A stretch of DNA of 64,000 nucleotides from an uncultured Candidatus Melainabacteria bacterium (GCA_934757245.1 CAKVLH010000001.1:1-64000); one strand, 5' to 3'. Counted from the first letter of the stretch, positions 8,825 through 18,628 are shown. Numbers and translations are program-made. The notes: generated from the sequence alone by a model not told the origin.

Positions 8825-10564
8825 TTAAACTATTGCCCCATGGCTTGCATCTTGCACTGTTCTTGAATATTTGCCCAAATAGCCTTTTGCTTTTGTTATA
8901 AATGGTTTTAGATTTTTCTTGCGTTCTTCTAATTCTTTTTCAGACACAAGCAAATCTAATGTTCTATTATTTATATCAATTTTAATTTTATCGCCGTTTT
9001 TAATCAAAGCTATTACACCGCCATTAGCAGCTTCCGGACAAATATGACCTACACAAATCCCGCGTGTTCCGCCGGAAAAACGTCCGTCCGTAATCAATGC
9101 AGCTTTTGTACCTAAACCTTTTCCCACAAGAAGAGAAGTTGGCGCAAGCATTTCGCGCATGCCGGGGCCACCTTTAGGGCCTTCATAGCGGATAACAATT
9201 ACATCGCCTTCTTTAATTAAATCGTTTTCCAATGCGTTCATTGCTTCTTCTTCTGAATCAAAAGTTTTTGCTACACCTTCAAATTCGTAACAACTTTCAT
9301 CAACCGCAGAAATCTTAATTACAGAACCTTCAGGCGCAATATTTCCTCGTAAAATTCCAAGTCCCGGTTTTGTTGTAAACGGTTCTGAATAAGGATGAAT
9401 AATTGATTTATCAGAATAAACTCCTGCAAATTCTCTTGTAGCTTTAAATTCAGGAACACTTTTTATAAGCTCATCAACTACCGCAGGAATTCCACCGGCT
9501 TGATGAAAAGCGGTCATTGTTATGTTTGAAGAAGGTTCAAGTTTAACAAATTGGTGGATTTTGTGAGAAAGCTCATCAAAGTCTTTAAGTGAAACTGTTT
9601 GAGAGGTTTCTTGATAAGCCCCCTCCCGTGATGAGGGAATAACCTCTTGAGTTGATTGAGCACATTCAACTCCCTCTCCTTGGAGAGGGGAGAGGGTATT
9701 ATTAACTTCACCCAATCCTGCCGCATTAGCCAACGCCAAAATATGTAAGAACGAATTTGTAGAACCCCCCATTCCTAAATCCGCAATAATCATATTTCTC
9801 AAGCTATCTCTTGTAATGATATCTAAAGGCTTGATATCTTTTCTAACCCAATCAACAATTTGCATTCCACTTTCAAATGCAATTCTGCGTTTTTGAGAAG
9901 AAACTGCCGCAGTTGTTGCGCAATAAGGAAGGCTCATTCCTAAAACCTCTGTTAAACAAGCCATTGTATTAGCTGTATACAAACCTTGGCAAGCGCCTGC
10001 AGAAGGACAAGACGCTTCTTCTAATTCCAATAAACGCTCTTCTGTAATTTCTCCATTTCGGTATTTGCCGATAGCTTCAAACGCACCTTTAATCATTGTT
10101 AATTTTTCACAACGGCTTTCTCCATCAAGCATTGGACCGGCTGTTACAATGATTGTAGGAATATTTATCCTTGCAGCTGCTATAAGCATCCCCGGAGTAA
10201 TTTTATCACAATTTGAAAGCAATACTAACCCGTCTAATTGATGCGCATTCGCAACCGTTTCCACACAATCAGCGATTAAATCTCTTGAAGGAAGTGAATA
10301 TTGCATGCCGGAATGTCCCATTGCGATTCCGTCGCAAACCGCCGGCACTCCAAAAATAAATGCTTGACCGCCATTAGAGTGAATGCCTTTTTCAATCTGA
10401 CGCTCTAAATCTCGCATTCCAATGTGTCCCGGAACTAAGTCAGAAAACGAACTTGCAATTCCTATAAAAGGAGATTCCATATTCTTCTTTGAAACTCCAG
10501 TTGCCATCAAAAGACTTCTGTGCGGAGTTCTAGCAATACCTTTTTTTATATTATCACTTCTCAT
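8825..10564 (-). CDS. ilvD: Dihydroxy-acid dehydratase with in-frame repeat-derived insertion
   Basis: Iron-sulfur dehydratase of branched-chain amino acid synthesis, making 2-oxo acids from dihydroxy acids. Cluster/active-site motifs are present: [26 protein letters not shown] and [19 protein letters not shown], and the C-terminal [11 protein letters not shown]. At 579 residues it is slightly long. Residues about 286-322 ([13 protein letters not shown]... to ...[10 protein letters not shown]) have no counterpart in the family: the conserved text passes from [18 protein letters not shown] straight to a [12 protein letters not shown] helix. The extra codons come from a palindromic repeat at 9612-9712 read in frame. 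An SD (GAAAGGG) lies in a hairpin arm just before the ATG. No other ilv gene is in the window. Confidence 0.95.
   Translation of the reverse strand: MRSDNIKKGIARTPHRSLLMATGVSKKNMESPFIGIASSFSDLVPGHIGMRDLERQIEKGIHSNGGQAFIFGVPAVCDGIAMGHSGMQYSLPSRDLIADCVETVANAHQLDGLVLLSNCDKITPGMLIAAARINIPTIIVTAGPMLDGESRCEKLTMIKGAFEAIGKYRNGEITEERLLELEEASCPSAGACQGLYTANTMACLTEVLGMSLPYCATTAAVSSQKRRIAFESGMQIVDWVRKDIKPLDIITRDSLRNMIIADLGMGGSTNSFLHILALANAAGLGEVNNTLSPLQGEGVECAQSTQEVIPSSREGAYQETSQTVSLKDFDELSHKIHQFVKLEPSSNITMTAFHQAGGIPAVVDELIKSVPEFKATREFAGVYSDKSIIHPYSEPFTTKPGLGILRGNIAPEGSVIKISAVDESCYEFEGVAKTFDSEEEAMNALENDLIKEGDVIVIRYEGPKGGPGMREMLAPTSLLVGKGLGTKAALITDGRFSGGTRGICVGHICPEAANGGVIALIKNGDKIKIDINNRTLDLLVSEKELEERKKNLKPFITKAKGYLGKYSRTVQDASHGAIV
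9612..9712 (-). repeat. Palindromic repeat inserted in frame within ilvD
   Basis: On the plus strand this contains CCCTCCCGTGATGAGGG and a stronger palindrome CTCCCTCTCCTTGGAGAGGG followed by GAGAGGGTATTATTAA. Read on the minus strand its start (AATAATACCCTCTCCCC) matches the left end of the intergenic element at 2949 and the repeat at 23721. Its other end (TAAGCCCCCTCCCG) resembles the terminus of the 57141 element. The length keeps the ilvD frame open. Boundaries are approximate. Confidence 0.7.
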
Positions 10565-10565
10565 A

Positions 10566-10602
10566 ATAAAAACCCTTTCGTATTGATTTTATCACGAAAG
10601 GG
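10566..10602 (-). promoter_or_regulatory. ilvD: Hairpin with U-tract in the ilvD leader (attenuator, SD-sequestering hairpin or upstream terminator)
   Basis: On the minus strand a perfect 9-bp stem CCCTTTCGT / ACGAAAGGG with a 12-base loop is followed by TTTTTATT and then the ilvD ATG. The 3' arm contains the only good ilvD Shine-Dalgarno (GAAAGGG). It could end transcription of the upstream 452-residue gene, attenuate ilvD, or mask its ribosome-binding site. Confidence 0.6.
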
Positions 10603-10650
10603 GAGATAAGTTTAAGTTTTTATAAGGTTAGTTAATAAGTAATCTTTTTA

Positions 10651-12009
10651 TTAAGCATAAGCTTGATATACATTGTTCAATGCTTGTGCTACTTTTGGAT
10701 CAAGTTTGTTGTTCTTTTTATCTTCTTGTGCTTGAGACAAAGTCAATTGAAGTAATTGTTGTTGACCTTGAGCTGTCTTTTTCATATTTTGAACTTCAAC
10801 TTTAGAACCAACATCTTCACCTACAATTTTGTGAGTCAATTTACCCATTGCCCAAGTACCGATTGAACCACCAATTAAACCTGCTACAGCTCCGATTGCA
10901 GTACCTAAGCCAGGACAAACTACTGTTCCAAGTGAAGCACCTAACTTAGCACCTGCTGCTGCACCAACTGCTTCACCAACTGTCCAACCGATTATTGAAC
11001 CTGCTGCTTTAACAGATGTTTGACCCAATTGTTTAACACCTGTTGTGCTGTCTTTAGAAAATGCTGATCTGATTTTACCGAAATCCATTATGAATTCCAT
11101 AGCTGCGAAGAATGCACCACCTTTAACTCCTTGAGATTTGAAGCCTTTTTTAATTGCTTCGCCATAGCTTAAAGCGCCTTTTTCTGCGATATTTTTCTTT
11201 GCAGCTTCTCTTATTGCGGTATTATTTGCTAATCTGTCAGCTATTGTTGTAACTTTTCCACCTGTTACATAAGACGAAACTTTATTGAAGAACTTGCCAA
11301 CTGAACCTGTTTTTACGCCGGTTGCTAATCTAATTCTTTCTGTTGCTTCCGCAATTTGTTGTTTATTTCCAGACAACAACGCCATTTCCATTTTATGGCT
11401 TAAGTCTTTATAAATAGCTGGGTCTAATCTCTTTTTAAATAATGGAGCGAAACGCCATTTTGAAGCACCTTCCAACTTGTGCATTTTATGATAAGCATCT
11501 GTCATTATCTTATGAGTTTCTGGATTTTTCCAAAGTTTATATAATGCACTTCCCTCTTTTTTTACACCTGCAAACATTTTTTCAGTTGCACCTAATGAAC
11601 TTAAAGAAGCGAATGGGTGAGCAATAAATCTCATATTATTAACCAATGCAAAAGCTGCACCACCACTAGCAGCACCTAATAATGATTCTGTTGGTTCCAT
11701 TCCTTTCAAATAATAGTTTTCAAGAGTTTTTATATCTTTTGAGCTTGCGCCAAATGAAGCTTGTTGTTGAGCTTGTGAATTAAATACATCACTTGTGCTA
11801 GTTGTATTTTGTATTGTTGGTTGAGCTGATTGATTGTTCCAATTGTTCCAAATTGATTGGTTGTTATAACCAAAAGGTGTTTGATAATTCCAAGCGGTAT
11901 TGTTTGCCATATAACCATTTGAAAAGCTTGGGCAATTAGGATTTACGCCGGAAGCTCCGCCGTATAGCATATATTCCATATTCATTAGTGAATTGATTGG
12001 AGATACCAT
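10651..12009 (-). CDS. Hypothetical protein with glycine-zipper segment, 452 aa
   Basis: Not recognised. The first 90 residues are low-complexity, rich in Asn, Gln, Trp and Tyr (NQSIWNNWNNQSAQP). The middle is basic and helical. Residues about 335-395 form a glycine-zipper stretch (GEAVGAAAGAKLGASLG, then GLGTAIGAVAGLIGGSIG) of the kind that inserts into or spans membranes, found in some pore-forming or membrane-associating proteins. The C-terminus is a Gln-rich helix. There is no signal peptide. The ATG is preceded by AGGTAAGG. It lies upstream of ilvD on the same strand but with a terminator-like hairpin between, so the two need not be related. Confidence 0.65.
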   Translation of the reverse strand: MVSPINSLMNMEYMLYGGASGVNPNCPSFSNGYMANNTAWNYQTPFGYNNQSIWNNWNNQSAQPTIQNTTSTSDVFNSQAQQQASFGASSKDIKTLENYYLKGMEPTESLLGAASGGAAFALVNNMRFIAHPFASLSSLGATEKMFAGVKKEGSALYKLWKNPETHKIMTDAYHKMHKLEGASKWRFAPLFKKRLDPAIYKDLSHKMEMALLSGNKQQIAEATERIRLATGVKTGSVGKFFNKVSSYVTGGKVTTIADRLANNTAIREAAKKNIAEKGALSYGEAIKKGFKSQGVKGGAFFAAMEFIMDFGKIRSAFSKDSTTGVKQLGQTSVKAAGSIIGWTVGEAVGAAAGAKLGASLGTVVCPGLGTAIGAVAGLIGGSIGTWAMGKLTHKIVGEDVGSKVEVQNMKKTAQGQQQLLQLTLSQAQEDKKNNKLDPKVAQALNNVYQAYA

Positions 12010-12218
12010 AACCTTACCTACTTAAAATTCTAACCTTATATATATAAAGTTATTCGCTCATAAAAAATTGCCTTTTTAGTTGAGTTTTGTTAAGAATTGT
12101 AAACTCATACTTTTCTTCTATAATTTCAAAAAATCCATATTTTTGTATGATTGACTTATTATAAAAAAACATTAAACTAAAATAAGAGTAATTATAACTA
12201 AACACAAGGAGATATATT

Positions 12219-12776
12219 ATGAGCAAACGACTAGACGGATCTTCATTGTTTTCCGGCATTAATTCCGGCTTAACAAATTCTTTTTCTTTGCTATCAAGTC
12301 AGTATAGCGATGGGCTTACGCTGGAAAATATCAACAAGGCACTTACTAATACTAATGTAACAAATACCGCTTATGGATCTACATTTGCATCATATTTGAG
12401 TTCAAATTTTAATAGTGTTGATAAAAATGGCGATGGTACAATATCTGCGGATGAAATTCAAACTTTAATGAATAATATGGCTACGCAAGGTCTTACCAGA
12501 GAACAAATTATGTCTTTAGGTGCATCATCCGGCATGAGCACTTCTCTACAAGAAACTGTTTTAAACCACTTTGATGATATAGATGCAAATCATGACGGCA
12601 AAGTAACTAATCAAGAAATTAGTGCTTATGGTGTAAATTCTGATATTCAAAAACAAAAAATCGCCGATACAAATAGAGTTATTAACAATATGTCATTGTA
12701 TTATGGTGATGATTTAACAGAGTATGAAGGAAGTATGCTGGATTATCGTTATTTGAGCGATGATGAAAATTCTTAA
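12219..12776 (+). CDS. EF-hand calcium-binding protein, 185 aa
   Basis: Two canonical EF-hand loops are visible: DKNGDGTISADE (about residues 68-79) and DANHDGKVTNQE (about 125-136), each with the Asp-x-Asp/Asn-x-Asp-Gly...Glu pattern for Ca2+ binding. The remainder is Ser/Asn/Thr-rich and helical with no signal peptide or membrane segment. An ideal AAGGAG ribosome-binding site precedes the ATG at 12219. It is divergent from the 452-residue gene and is followed by a strong hairpin terminator. The cellular role (signalling, surface, buffer) is not evident. Confidence 0.8.
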   Translation: MSKRLDGSSLFSGINSGLTNSFSLLSSQYSDGLTLENINKALTNTNVTNTAYGSTFASYLSSNFNSVDKNGDGTISADEIQTLMNNMATQGLTREQIMSLGASSGMSTSLQETVLNHFDDIDANHDGKVTNQEISAYGVNSDIQKQKIADTNRVINNMSLYYGDDLTEYEGSMLDYRYLSDDENS

Positions 12777-12808
12777 ATTTATAATGGAAAATGGGAACTA
12801 AAAATTTT

Positions 12809-12839
12809 GAGGATGACCAAAAGTCATCCTCTTATTTTG
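12809..12839. terminator. Terminator between convergent EF-hand and GH57 genes
   Basis: A perfect 9-bp stem GAGGATGAC / GTCATCCTC with a CAAAA loop is followed by TTATTTT on the plus strand. A-rich sequence on the other side (AACTAAAAATTTT) may let it work for the minus-strand gene as well. Confidence 0.8.
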
Positions 12840-12861
12840 TATAATTAAATTTGTACTTTTA

Positions 12862-15393
12862 TTATTCTTTACTTGCAACCAATGCTCGATTGAACATTTG
12901 CCTATAATAGTCCATATTAATATTCAAATCTTCACCAATCTCAAACAGCATTACAATTAAATCTCTGTCAGCTTGGCAACTAATTTTTTGAATTATTTCT
13001 TCCAAATTCGCAACTATTTTTGAGAAATAATAGCTTTGAGCTTCAGCAATATCAACTTTAATCTCAAGTTTTGCGATACAATCCAATAAATCAAGCGTTG
13101 CATCAACTTGTTGTAAATCAAGCGCATAAGACAATCTGTTTATGTTCTGAGCAATCTTTTTACTGAAAATCTTTGACGTTGGTGCTTTATCAATTTCAAT
13201 ACCAATTCTTTTAGCTTCAAAGTTTAAATCAGATGCTTGTTGAATAATATCTGCATCCAAAAATCCGCGAGATTCAATAAACAATTCATTAAATTGCTTT
13301 GTCAAAACATATTGAGCAGAAATTTTGAACTCTTTAGGAATATCCAAGCCCAATGTCTGCATTTGATAAATAGAACCTTTGCCTTCGTCATACATTGACT
13401 CATAAGTATTAGCAAAGATTTGCAACTTGCCTTTAAGCATTGTTTGCAAAATCTTACGTCTTTCTTCAATAAAGATGTCTTTAAGTGTAAAGTATTCTTT
13501 GCCGAAATAATTATCAATAGTTCTAATAATTTCCGTTAACGGTGAAACTAAGTAAGTTCTAACAAGCTCTTTTTGTATTGTTTCAAAATCGTCAGAATAT
13601 TCCTTGATTGCACAATGGAAATCGCCGCCTGAGAATTGAAGAAGGGCGAAAATCATATTTGATTTTTCCAAAGTTACTTTCGATTCGACTTCAATATGCC
13701 CGATTACAAGCTTTGAATTACCTTTTGTAACGCTCTTATAAGAATGTTTATCAATCTTGTAGCAATAAACATTTTCTTCATCCTCAATATCAGTATACAA
13801 AGATGAAATTGCCCAAAGGCTTACAATTTGTTTAGAGGTTACGATTGAAGGTTTTACAAATTTTTCGTAAACGTCTTTACCTGTACCAAATTCAGGAATG
13901 TTACTCTTGGCTTCATTCAAAATTTCCAAGAAAGGAGTTTCTAAATCCTTTTTCATAAAAGATTTTGCAAGTTGCATAACTCTTGCAGCGTATTTCATAA
14001 TTTGAACGGTTTCAATACCTGAAATTTCAGAGAAAAACCAACCGCAACTTGTATACATAAGCATTGCTTGTCTTTGAATTTCCAAAAGCTCCATAGCTTT
14101 AACTTTTTGTTCGTCAGTTAAATCTTCTAAGAAATATTCTTCTTGGTAATTCTTAACACTAATATCGCTTCTGTCCATAATTACGGAAATATAATTTTCA
14201 CGCGCTTCTTGAGGATCTTTAAAGAATTTTTTACCTTGTTTATGATATAAGACTGTCATTTCATCTCTAAGAAAATCTAGTGCAGCTCTTAGCGGTTTTC
14301 TCCATTTTTGGTTCCAACCCGGATGACCGCCTGTTGAACAACCACAGTCATCTGACCATCTGCCAACACCATGAGAACAACTCCAAGAAGAAACAGGTTT
14401 AATTTCAACTTCCCAATTGCTTCTGTATTTTTCTAAATATTCTGCGTAATTAGTTACAGTAAATCCGGCATCTTTTACTCTCAATTTCATAGCGTAAGCT
14501 AATGCCATATCACCAAATTTAGTATGGTGGCCATAACTTTCACCATCAGTTGCAATATTTACAAGTTGAGGATAATTTCTTAAATCAGAAATACCATCTT
14601 TTAATCTGTTTACAAACTTGTTACCGTCGGTTAAAAGTTCATCAAACGCTACAGAACGAGAAATTGCGCCGTCGTAGAAGAACAAATCAATGAACTTACC
14701 CGGTGCGGATTTGATGTAATATCTGTAAGAACGTGCAGGATCAATATTTCCCCAACTTACGTCTTGCCAAGTCTTTTCGCCTTCTTTTCTGATTCTTTGT
14801 GCTTGATATGGTGAAAGAACTGTAAACTTGATTCCATTTTCTACCAATACTCTTAATGTGTCATCATCACAAGCTGTTTCAGCTAACCAAATTCCTTCAG
14901 GTTTTCTGCCAAAACGATATTCAAAATCTTTAATTCCCCATTTTACTTGAGTTTGTTTATCTCTTTCGTTAGCTAAAGGCATAATAATATGGTTATAAAC
15001 TTGTGCCATTGCGTTACCATGCCCGTTGTGTGCTCGACGAGAATTAATATCCGCTTTAATTACGCGTTCATAAGCCAAAGGCGCAAATTCTTCCATCCAA
15101 GATAGAAGTGTTGGACCAAAGTTATAACTTATGTATTCATAGTTATTTACAACATTCAAAATTTGATTTTTTGAATTTACAATCTTAGAAACAGAGTTAG
15201 GATTGTAGCATTCGTTATTAATTCTTTCGTTCCAATCATGGAAAGGAAGTGCACTATCCTGCTGTTCTATAGCTTCTAACCAAGGATTTTCTCTTGGTGG
15301 TTGGTAAAAGTGTCCATGAACAGTCAAAAATACCTGTTTTTTTATTTGCTTATCTTTATTTTTATCTTTTTCATTGCTTGCAACTTGTGGCAT
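12862..15393 (-). CDS. Glycoside hydrolase family 57 protein, DUF3536 type
   Basis: Predicted cytoplasmic alpha-glucan-active enzyme. The GH57 fingerprint is present: HGHFYQPPRENPW (first conserved region, about residue 26), GIWLAETACDDDTL (about 165-180, with the candidate nucleophile Glu) and ATDGESYGHHTKFGDMA (about 280, candidate acid Asp). The 843-residue length and the C-terminal helical region after SISVIMDRSDIS-like sequence fit DUF3536-containing GH57 proteins, seen in cyanobacteria and relatives. No signal peptide. The downstream gene in transcription order ends at 12862 with the shared terminator; upstream, a secreted small protein starts 3 bases away on the same strand, suggesting co-transcription. 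Together with glgA at 22275 it hints at glycogen metabolism. Exact substrate is unknown. Confidence 0.85.
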   Translation of the reverse strand: MPQVASNEKDKNKDKQIKKQVFLTVHGHFYQPPRENPWLEAIEQQDSALPFHDWNERINNECYNPNSVSKIVNSKNQILNVVNNYEYISYNFGPTLLSWMEEFAPLAYERVIKADINSRRAHNGHGNAMAQVYNHIIMPLANERDKQTQVKWGIKDFEYRFGRKPEGIWLAETACDDDTLRVLVENGIKFTVLSPYQAQRIRKEGEKTWQDVSWGNIDPARSYRYYIKSAPGKFIDLFFYDGAISRSVAFDELLTDGNKFVNRLKDGISDLRNYPQLVNIATDGESYGHHTKFGDMALAYAMKLRVKDAGFTVTNYAEYLEKYRSNWEVEIKPVSSWSCSHGVGRWSDDCGCSTGGHPGWNQKWRKPLRAALDFLRDEMTVLYHKQGKKFFKDPQEARENYISVIMDRSDISVKNYQEEYFLEDLTDEQKVKAMELLEIQRQAMLMYTSCGWFFSEISGIETVQIMKYAARVMQLAKSFMKKDLETPFLEILNEAKSNIPEFGTGKDVYEKFVKPSIVTSKQIVSLWAISSLYTDIEDEENVYCYKIDKHSYKSVTKGNSKLVIGHIEVESKVTLEKSNMIFALLQFSGGDFHCAIKEYSDDFETIQKELVRTYLVSPLTEIIRTIDNYFGKEYFTLKDIFIEERRKILQTMLKGKLQIFANTYESMYDEGKGSIYQMQTLGLDIPKEFKISAQYVLTKQFNELFIESRGFLDADIIQQASDLNFEAKRIGIEIDKAPTSKIFSKKIAQNINRLSYALDLQQVDATLDLLDCIAKLEIKVDIAEAQSYYFSKIVANLEEIIQKISCQADRDLIVMLFEIGEDLNINMDYYRQMFNRALVASKE

Positions 15394-15395
15394 AA

Positions 15396-15923
15396 TTATT
15401 TAACTCCGTCTTTCTTATCTTCTGGGGCTTTTTTTGTTACGGTCAATTGTTTAACATCAATCCAAGCATCACCTAGAGCATCTGAAAATACAACGCCTTT
15501 TATTTCAATTTCGTCATCCGTTTTTAAATCGATAAATTTCTCTGCTTCAGTACGTTTTAAAAATAATTTCATTTCTGATAGCGGAATATCATGAGCGGAA
15601 TCATCTCTTCTGATTAAAAAAGAAATATAGTCCTCAGAAGATTTAAAAGCCGGTTTATAATCCAAACCTAAGGTCGAAAATTTATCAAACTTTGCTTTCA
15701 TTAAAACAGTCTTGTTCAAATAGCTTGAGGGGTGATTTACTACCGTAAGCGGTGCTACTTGGAAAACCTGAGTTGTTGCTGATTGTTCAACTTTAGTCGA
15801 GTTCTTTGCCGGAAGCGTAGCCGGTTGAGCTGAAACTTTTTCTATACAAACAGCGCTTGTAGTTAAAATACCTGCTGACAATGCAACAAGCATCATAGAT
15901 TTTATATATTTTAAATATCTCAT
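15396..15923 (-). CDS. Secreted OB-fold-like protein, 175 aa
   Basis: The N-terminus MRYLKYIKSMMLVALSAGIL is a signal peptide with likely cleavage before the SAQP region. After a Thr/Ser/Gln-rich linker comes a small beta-rich domain of about 110 residues (VNHPSSYLNKTVLMKAKFD..., then DLKTDDEIEIKGVVFSDALG) resembling nucleic-acid- or ligand-binding OB folds of exported proteins. Function unknown. I chose the ATG at 15923 because GAGAGGG sits 8 bases before it; an upstream in-frame ATG at 15944 lacks this. It is 2 bases upstream of the GH57 gene and probably in the same transcript. Confidence 0.7.
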   Translation of the reverse strand: MRYLKYIKSMMLVALSAGILTTSAVCIEKVSAQPATLPAKNSTKVEQSATTQVFQVAPLTVVNHPSSYLNKTVLMKAKFDKFSTLGLDYKPAFKSSEDYISFLIRRDDSAHDIPLSEMKLFLKRTEAEKFIDLKTDDEIEIKGVVFSDALGDAWIDVKQLTVTKKAPEDKKDGVK

Positions 15924-16053
15924 AATATTACCCTCTCTTAACAAATATATTGTAGCATGTTTTCTTTAGCTTGTAAATTTTATAAAGTGGGTAATCTTTT
16001 ATATTAACAAATTTTACAGAGAATTCTCAATATTTTAAAAAAAGTTGAATTCA

Positions 16054-16062
16054 TGTTATAAT
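16054..16062 (+). promoter_or_regulatory. ftsH: Extended -10 promoter of ftsH
   Basis: TG-T-TATAAT, an extended -10, 28 bases upstream of the ftsH ATG, with only a weak -35 (TTTAAA at 16034). Confidence 0.6.
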
Positions 16063-16090
16063 ACGTTTACTTAGATTATGAGGGAGAACT

Positions 16091-17962
16091 ATGAATAAAA
16101 ATCAATCAGTTGGTATGTACGTTATTCTTGGGATTATGGTTTTAGCATTTATTTCAATGTTGTTTTCCGGCCCTACTTCCAGCACAGAAGAACTTTCATA
16201 TACAAACTTTTTACAAAAAGTTGAAAACAACGAGATAAAAAGTGTTGATATGGGAAAAGACATGTTAATTGCTTTGCCTGTAAAACAACCTGAAGCAAAG
16301 AAAAGCGCATCAAATCCAATTTATGGTGATGTAAGACCTCCAAAATTGCAATATAAAGTTGTTCTTCCGGAAAATTCAGATGTATTAAATAAATTAGAAA
16401 ATAATAATGTTGAAATTAGTGCAAAGAAGGCTGATTCAGGTTCTGCTTTCGGTTTAGGTTCTTCTTTTATAACTATTTTGCTTGTTCTAGGTTTTATTAT
16501 GCTAATTATTAAATCTATTCAAGCTGGCGGAGCGCAAGCGATGTCTTTTGGAAAAAGCAGAGCCAAAATGCTTATGGATAGTAAAGTTAAGACAACATTT
16601 AAAGATGTTGCAGGTATTGATGAAGAAAGAAAAGAACTTGAAGAAATTGTTGATTTCTTAAAGCATTCAGATAAGTATGTTAAATTAGGCGCAAAAATTC
16701 CTAAAGGAGTTCTTCTTGTAGGTTCTCCGGGTACAGGTAAAACACTTATGGCAAAAGCTGTAGCAGGTGAAGCTGGCGTTCCGTTCTTTTCAATAAGCGG
16801 TTCTGATTTCGTTGAAATGTTTGTAGGTGTTGGGGCTTCTCGTGTTAGAGATTTGTTTGAACAAGCAAAAAAACATCAACCTTGTATCGTGTTTATTGAT
16901 GAAATTGATGCCGTTGGTCGCCAAAGAGGTGCCGGCATGGGCGGTGGACACGACGAAAGAGAACAAACTCTTAACCAATTGCTTGTTGAGATGGACGGTT
17001 TTGACGAAAATACTAATATAATTATTTTGGCTGCGACGAACAGACCTGATATTTTGGATAACGCACTACTTAGACCTGGTAGATTTGATAGACAAATTGT
17101 TATTAACAAACCGGACGTTTTAGGTAGAGAACAAATTTTGAATGTTCATGCGAAAAATAAACCTTTGTCAAAAGAAGTGGATTTAAAAACACTTGCAAAG
17201 CGTACTCCGGGGTTTACGGGTGCAGACCTTTCAAACTTGTTGAACGAAGCAGCGCTTCTTGCCGCACGTCATGATAAGTCAGAAATTGAAATGCCTGATT
17301 TAGAGGAAGCGATTGATAAAGTTATGGCAGGTCCTGAAAAGAAAAGTAGAATTATCTCTGACGAAGAAAAAGAAAATACTGCTTACCATGAAGTTGGACA
17401 CGCACTTCTTGCGAAATTGCTTAAAGATTGTGATCCATTGCATAAAGTGTCTATTATTCCTCGTGGAATGGCATTAGGTATTACTTTGACTTTACCTGAA
17501 AAAGATCATTTAACTATGCGTAAAAACCAACTGTTGGATAGAATCGCAATGATTCTTGGCGGACGTGTTGCAGAAGAATTGATTTATGGTAAGGATAATA
17601 TTACAACAGGCGCATCAAATGATTTAGAAAAAGTTTCAAATTTAGCTAGAAGTATGGTTACCACTTACGGTATGAGTGAAAAAATGGGTAATTTAGCTTA
17701 CGGAAAAGACCAAGAACATATTTTTATGGGCAGAAATTTTGGCAATACAAGAGATTTTTCGGAAGAAATTGCTGCTGATATCGATAAAGAAGTTAAGAAA
17801 ATTGTTGATGCTCAATACGAACACGCAAAAAATCTTTTGAGCGAAAATAGAGATATGTTGGAATACATCGCTCACAATTTGCTTGAAAAAGAAACTTTGG
17901 ACGAAAAAGAATTTGAAGCGTTGATGAATGAAGTTAAGGAGAAAAGGGAAAGCGAATTTTAG
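16091..17962 (+). CDS. ftsH: ATP-dependent zinc metalloprotease FtsH
   Basis: Membrane-anchored AAA+ protease that degrades misfolded and regulatory membrane proteins. Two membrane helices flank a short extracytoplasmic domain (about residues 8-25 and 118-135). The AAA module has Walker A GSPGTGKT (about 212-219), Walker B FIDEID (about 267-272) and the second region of homology RPGRFDRQI. The zinc site HEVGH is at 434-438. At 623 residues it is the normal length. The ATG is preceded by GAGGGAGA. It ends just before an inverted-repeat element and is transcribed from its own promoter. Confidence 0.98.
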   Translation: MNKNQSVGMYVILGIMVLAFISMLFSGPTSSTEELSYTNFLQKVENNEIKSVDMGKDMLIALPVKQPEAKKSASNPIYGDVRPPKLQYKVVLPENSDVLNKLENNNVEISAKKADSGSAFGLGSSFITILLVLGFIMLIIKSIQAGGAQAMSFGKSRAKMLMDSKVKTTFKDVAGIDEERKELEEIVDFLKHSDKYVKLGAKIPKGVLLVGSPGTGKTLMAKAVAGEAGVPFFSISGSDFVEMFVGVGASRVRDLFEQAKKHQPCIVFIDEIDAVGRQRGAGMGGGHDEREQTLNQLLVEMDGFDENTNIIILAATNRPDILDNALLRPGRFDRQIVINKPDVLGREQILNVHAKNKPLSKEVDLKTLAKRTPGFTGADLSNLLNEAALLAARHDKSEIEMPDLEEAIDKVMAGPEKKSRIISDEEKENTAYHEVGHALLAKLLKDCDPLHKVSIIPRGMALGITLTLPEKDHLTMRKNQLLDRIAMILGGRVAEELIYGKDNITTGASNDLEKVSNLARSMVTTYGMSEKMGNLAYGKDQEHIFMGRNFGNTRDFSEEIAADIDKEVKKIVDAQYEHAKNLLSENRDMLEYIAHNLLEKETLDEKEFEALMNEVKEKRESEF

Positions 17963-17965
17963 ACA

Positions 17966-18102
17966 GTAAGGGAATGAGGTAATAAGGTAATAAGAGATTT
18001 AAGAAATATTATTAATAAAAACGCGTTAATTAAACGTAATATATAAATGGTAAAATTAAAACCACTTATTCCCTCATTACCTTATTCCCCTATTCCCTTC
18101 AC
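17966..18102. repeat. Long imperfect inverted repeat, copy 1
   Basis: The left arm (AAGGGAATGAGGTAATAAG...) and right arm (...CCTTATTCCCCTATTCCCTT) are imperfect complements of each other, 35-45 bases long, separated by an AT-rich middle of about 55 bases. The arms are built of near-repeats of GGGAATAAG. A second copy lies at 18629-18772 on the other side of the 18122 gene. Confidence 0.7.
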
Positions 18103-18121
18103 ATATGAAAGGATGTAGAAA

Positions 18122-18625
18122 ATGGACAGAGAAGAGCTAATATTTAACGAATATAAAACATATTGCGAACAAAAAGAGAATTTTATTGATAGAAACTTTA
18201 GAACGAATAAGTTTTATATGACAGCGGTTGTTGTTTTGATTTTTGCAATGATTTATACGGGCAATGTTGTTTTCTTGAACAAAATCAGCGCAACTTTGGT
18301 GTTCGCTTTGTTCGGAATTTCTGTAAGCGCTTTATGGTGGATGAATGTTGATTCTTATAATACTTTGATTAAGGTTAAGTACGCTAACGTTATTGAAAAA
18401 ATCGAAGAAAAATTCCCTGTAAAACCTTTTACAGACGAATATAAAGGTATTGAAGAATTCAGAAACAACAAAGTATTTATGTTCTCTGATATTCAAAAAT
18501 TAATCGCCGCAGTCGCAGCTTTGTTCTTTTTTGCAGTATGCGTAAGCGAAATTACACCAATCGTAATTAAATTATTTGCAAAATTAGTTGATGCGGTTGT
18601 GAAGTTTAAGAGTTGTGGAATTTAA
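18122..18625 (+). CDS. Small membrane protein, RipA-like
   Basis: A 167-residue inner-membrane protein. A soluble N-terminal helix (about 1-28) leads to two adjacent membrane helices (about 31-50 and 54-73), then a cytoplasmic segment SYNTLIKVKYANVIEKIEEKFPVKPF, and a third hydrophobic helix near 123-145. The arrangement of the tryptophan-rich helix end, the SYNTLIKVKY motif and the EEKFP motif resembles the RipA family of octameric membrane proteins, an assignment I make with moderate confidence from memory of the pattern. The start has GAAAGGATG-type SD upstream. The gene sits alone between two copies of an inverted repeat, which may point to transposition or recombination of the segment. 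Confidence 0.55.
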   Translation: MDREELIFNEYKTYCEQKENFIDRNFRTNKFYMTAVVVLIFAMIYTGNVVFLNKISATLVFALFGISVSALWWMNVDSYNTLIKVKYANVIEKIEEKFPVKPFTDEYKGIEEFRNNKVFMFSDIQKLIAAVAALFFFAVCVSEITPIVIKLFAKLVDAVVKFKSCGI

Positions 18626-18628
18626 TAT

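Noticed and set aside
15924..15944. Upstream ATG of the secreted OB-fold-like gene
   Set aside because: It would place seven residues, including the Shine-Dalgarno for the better ATG, before the signal peptide.
17966..18102. CRISPR array or tandem repeat array
   Set aside because: The repeating GGGAATAAG-like words are too short and irregular and lie in opposite orientation in two arms; there are no spacers or cas genes.
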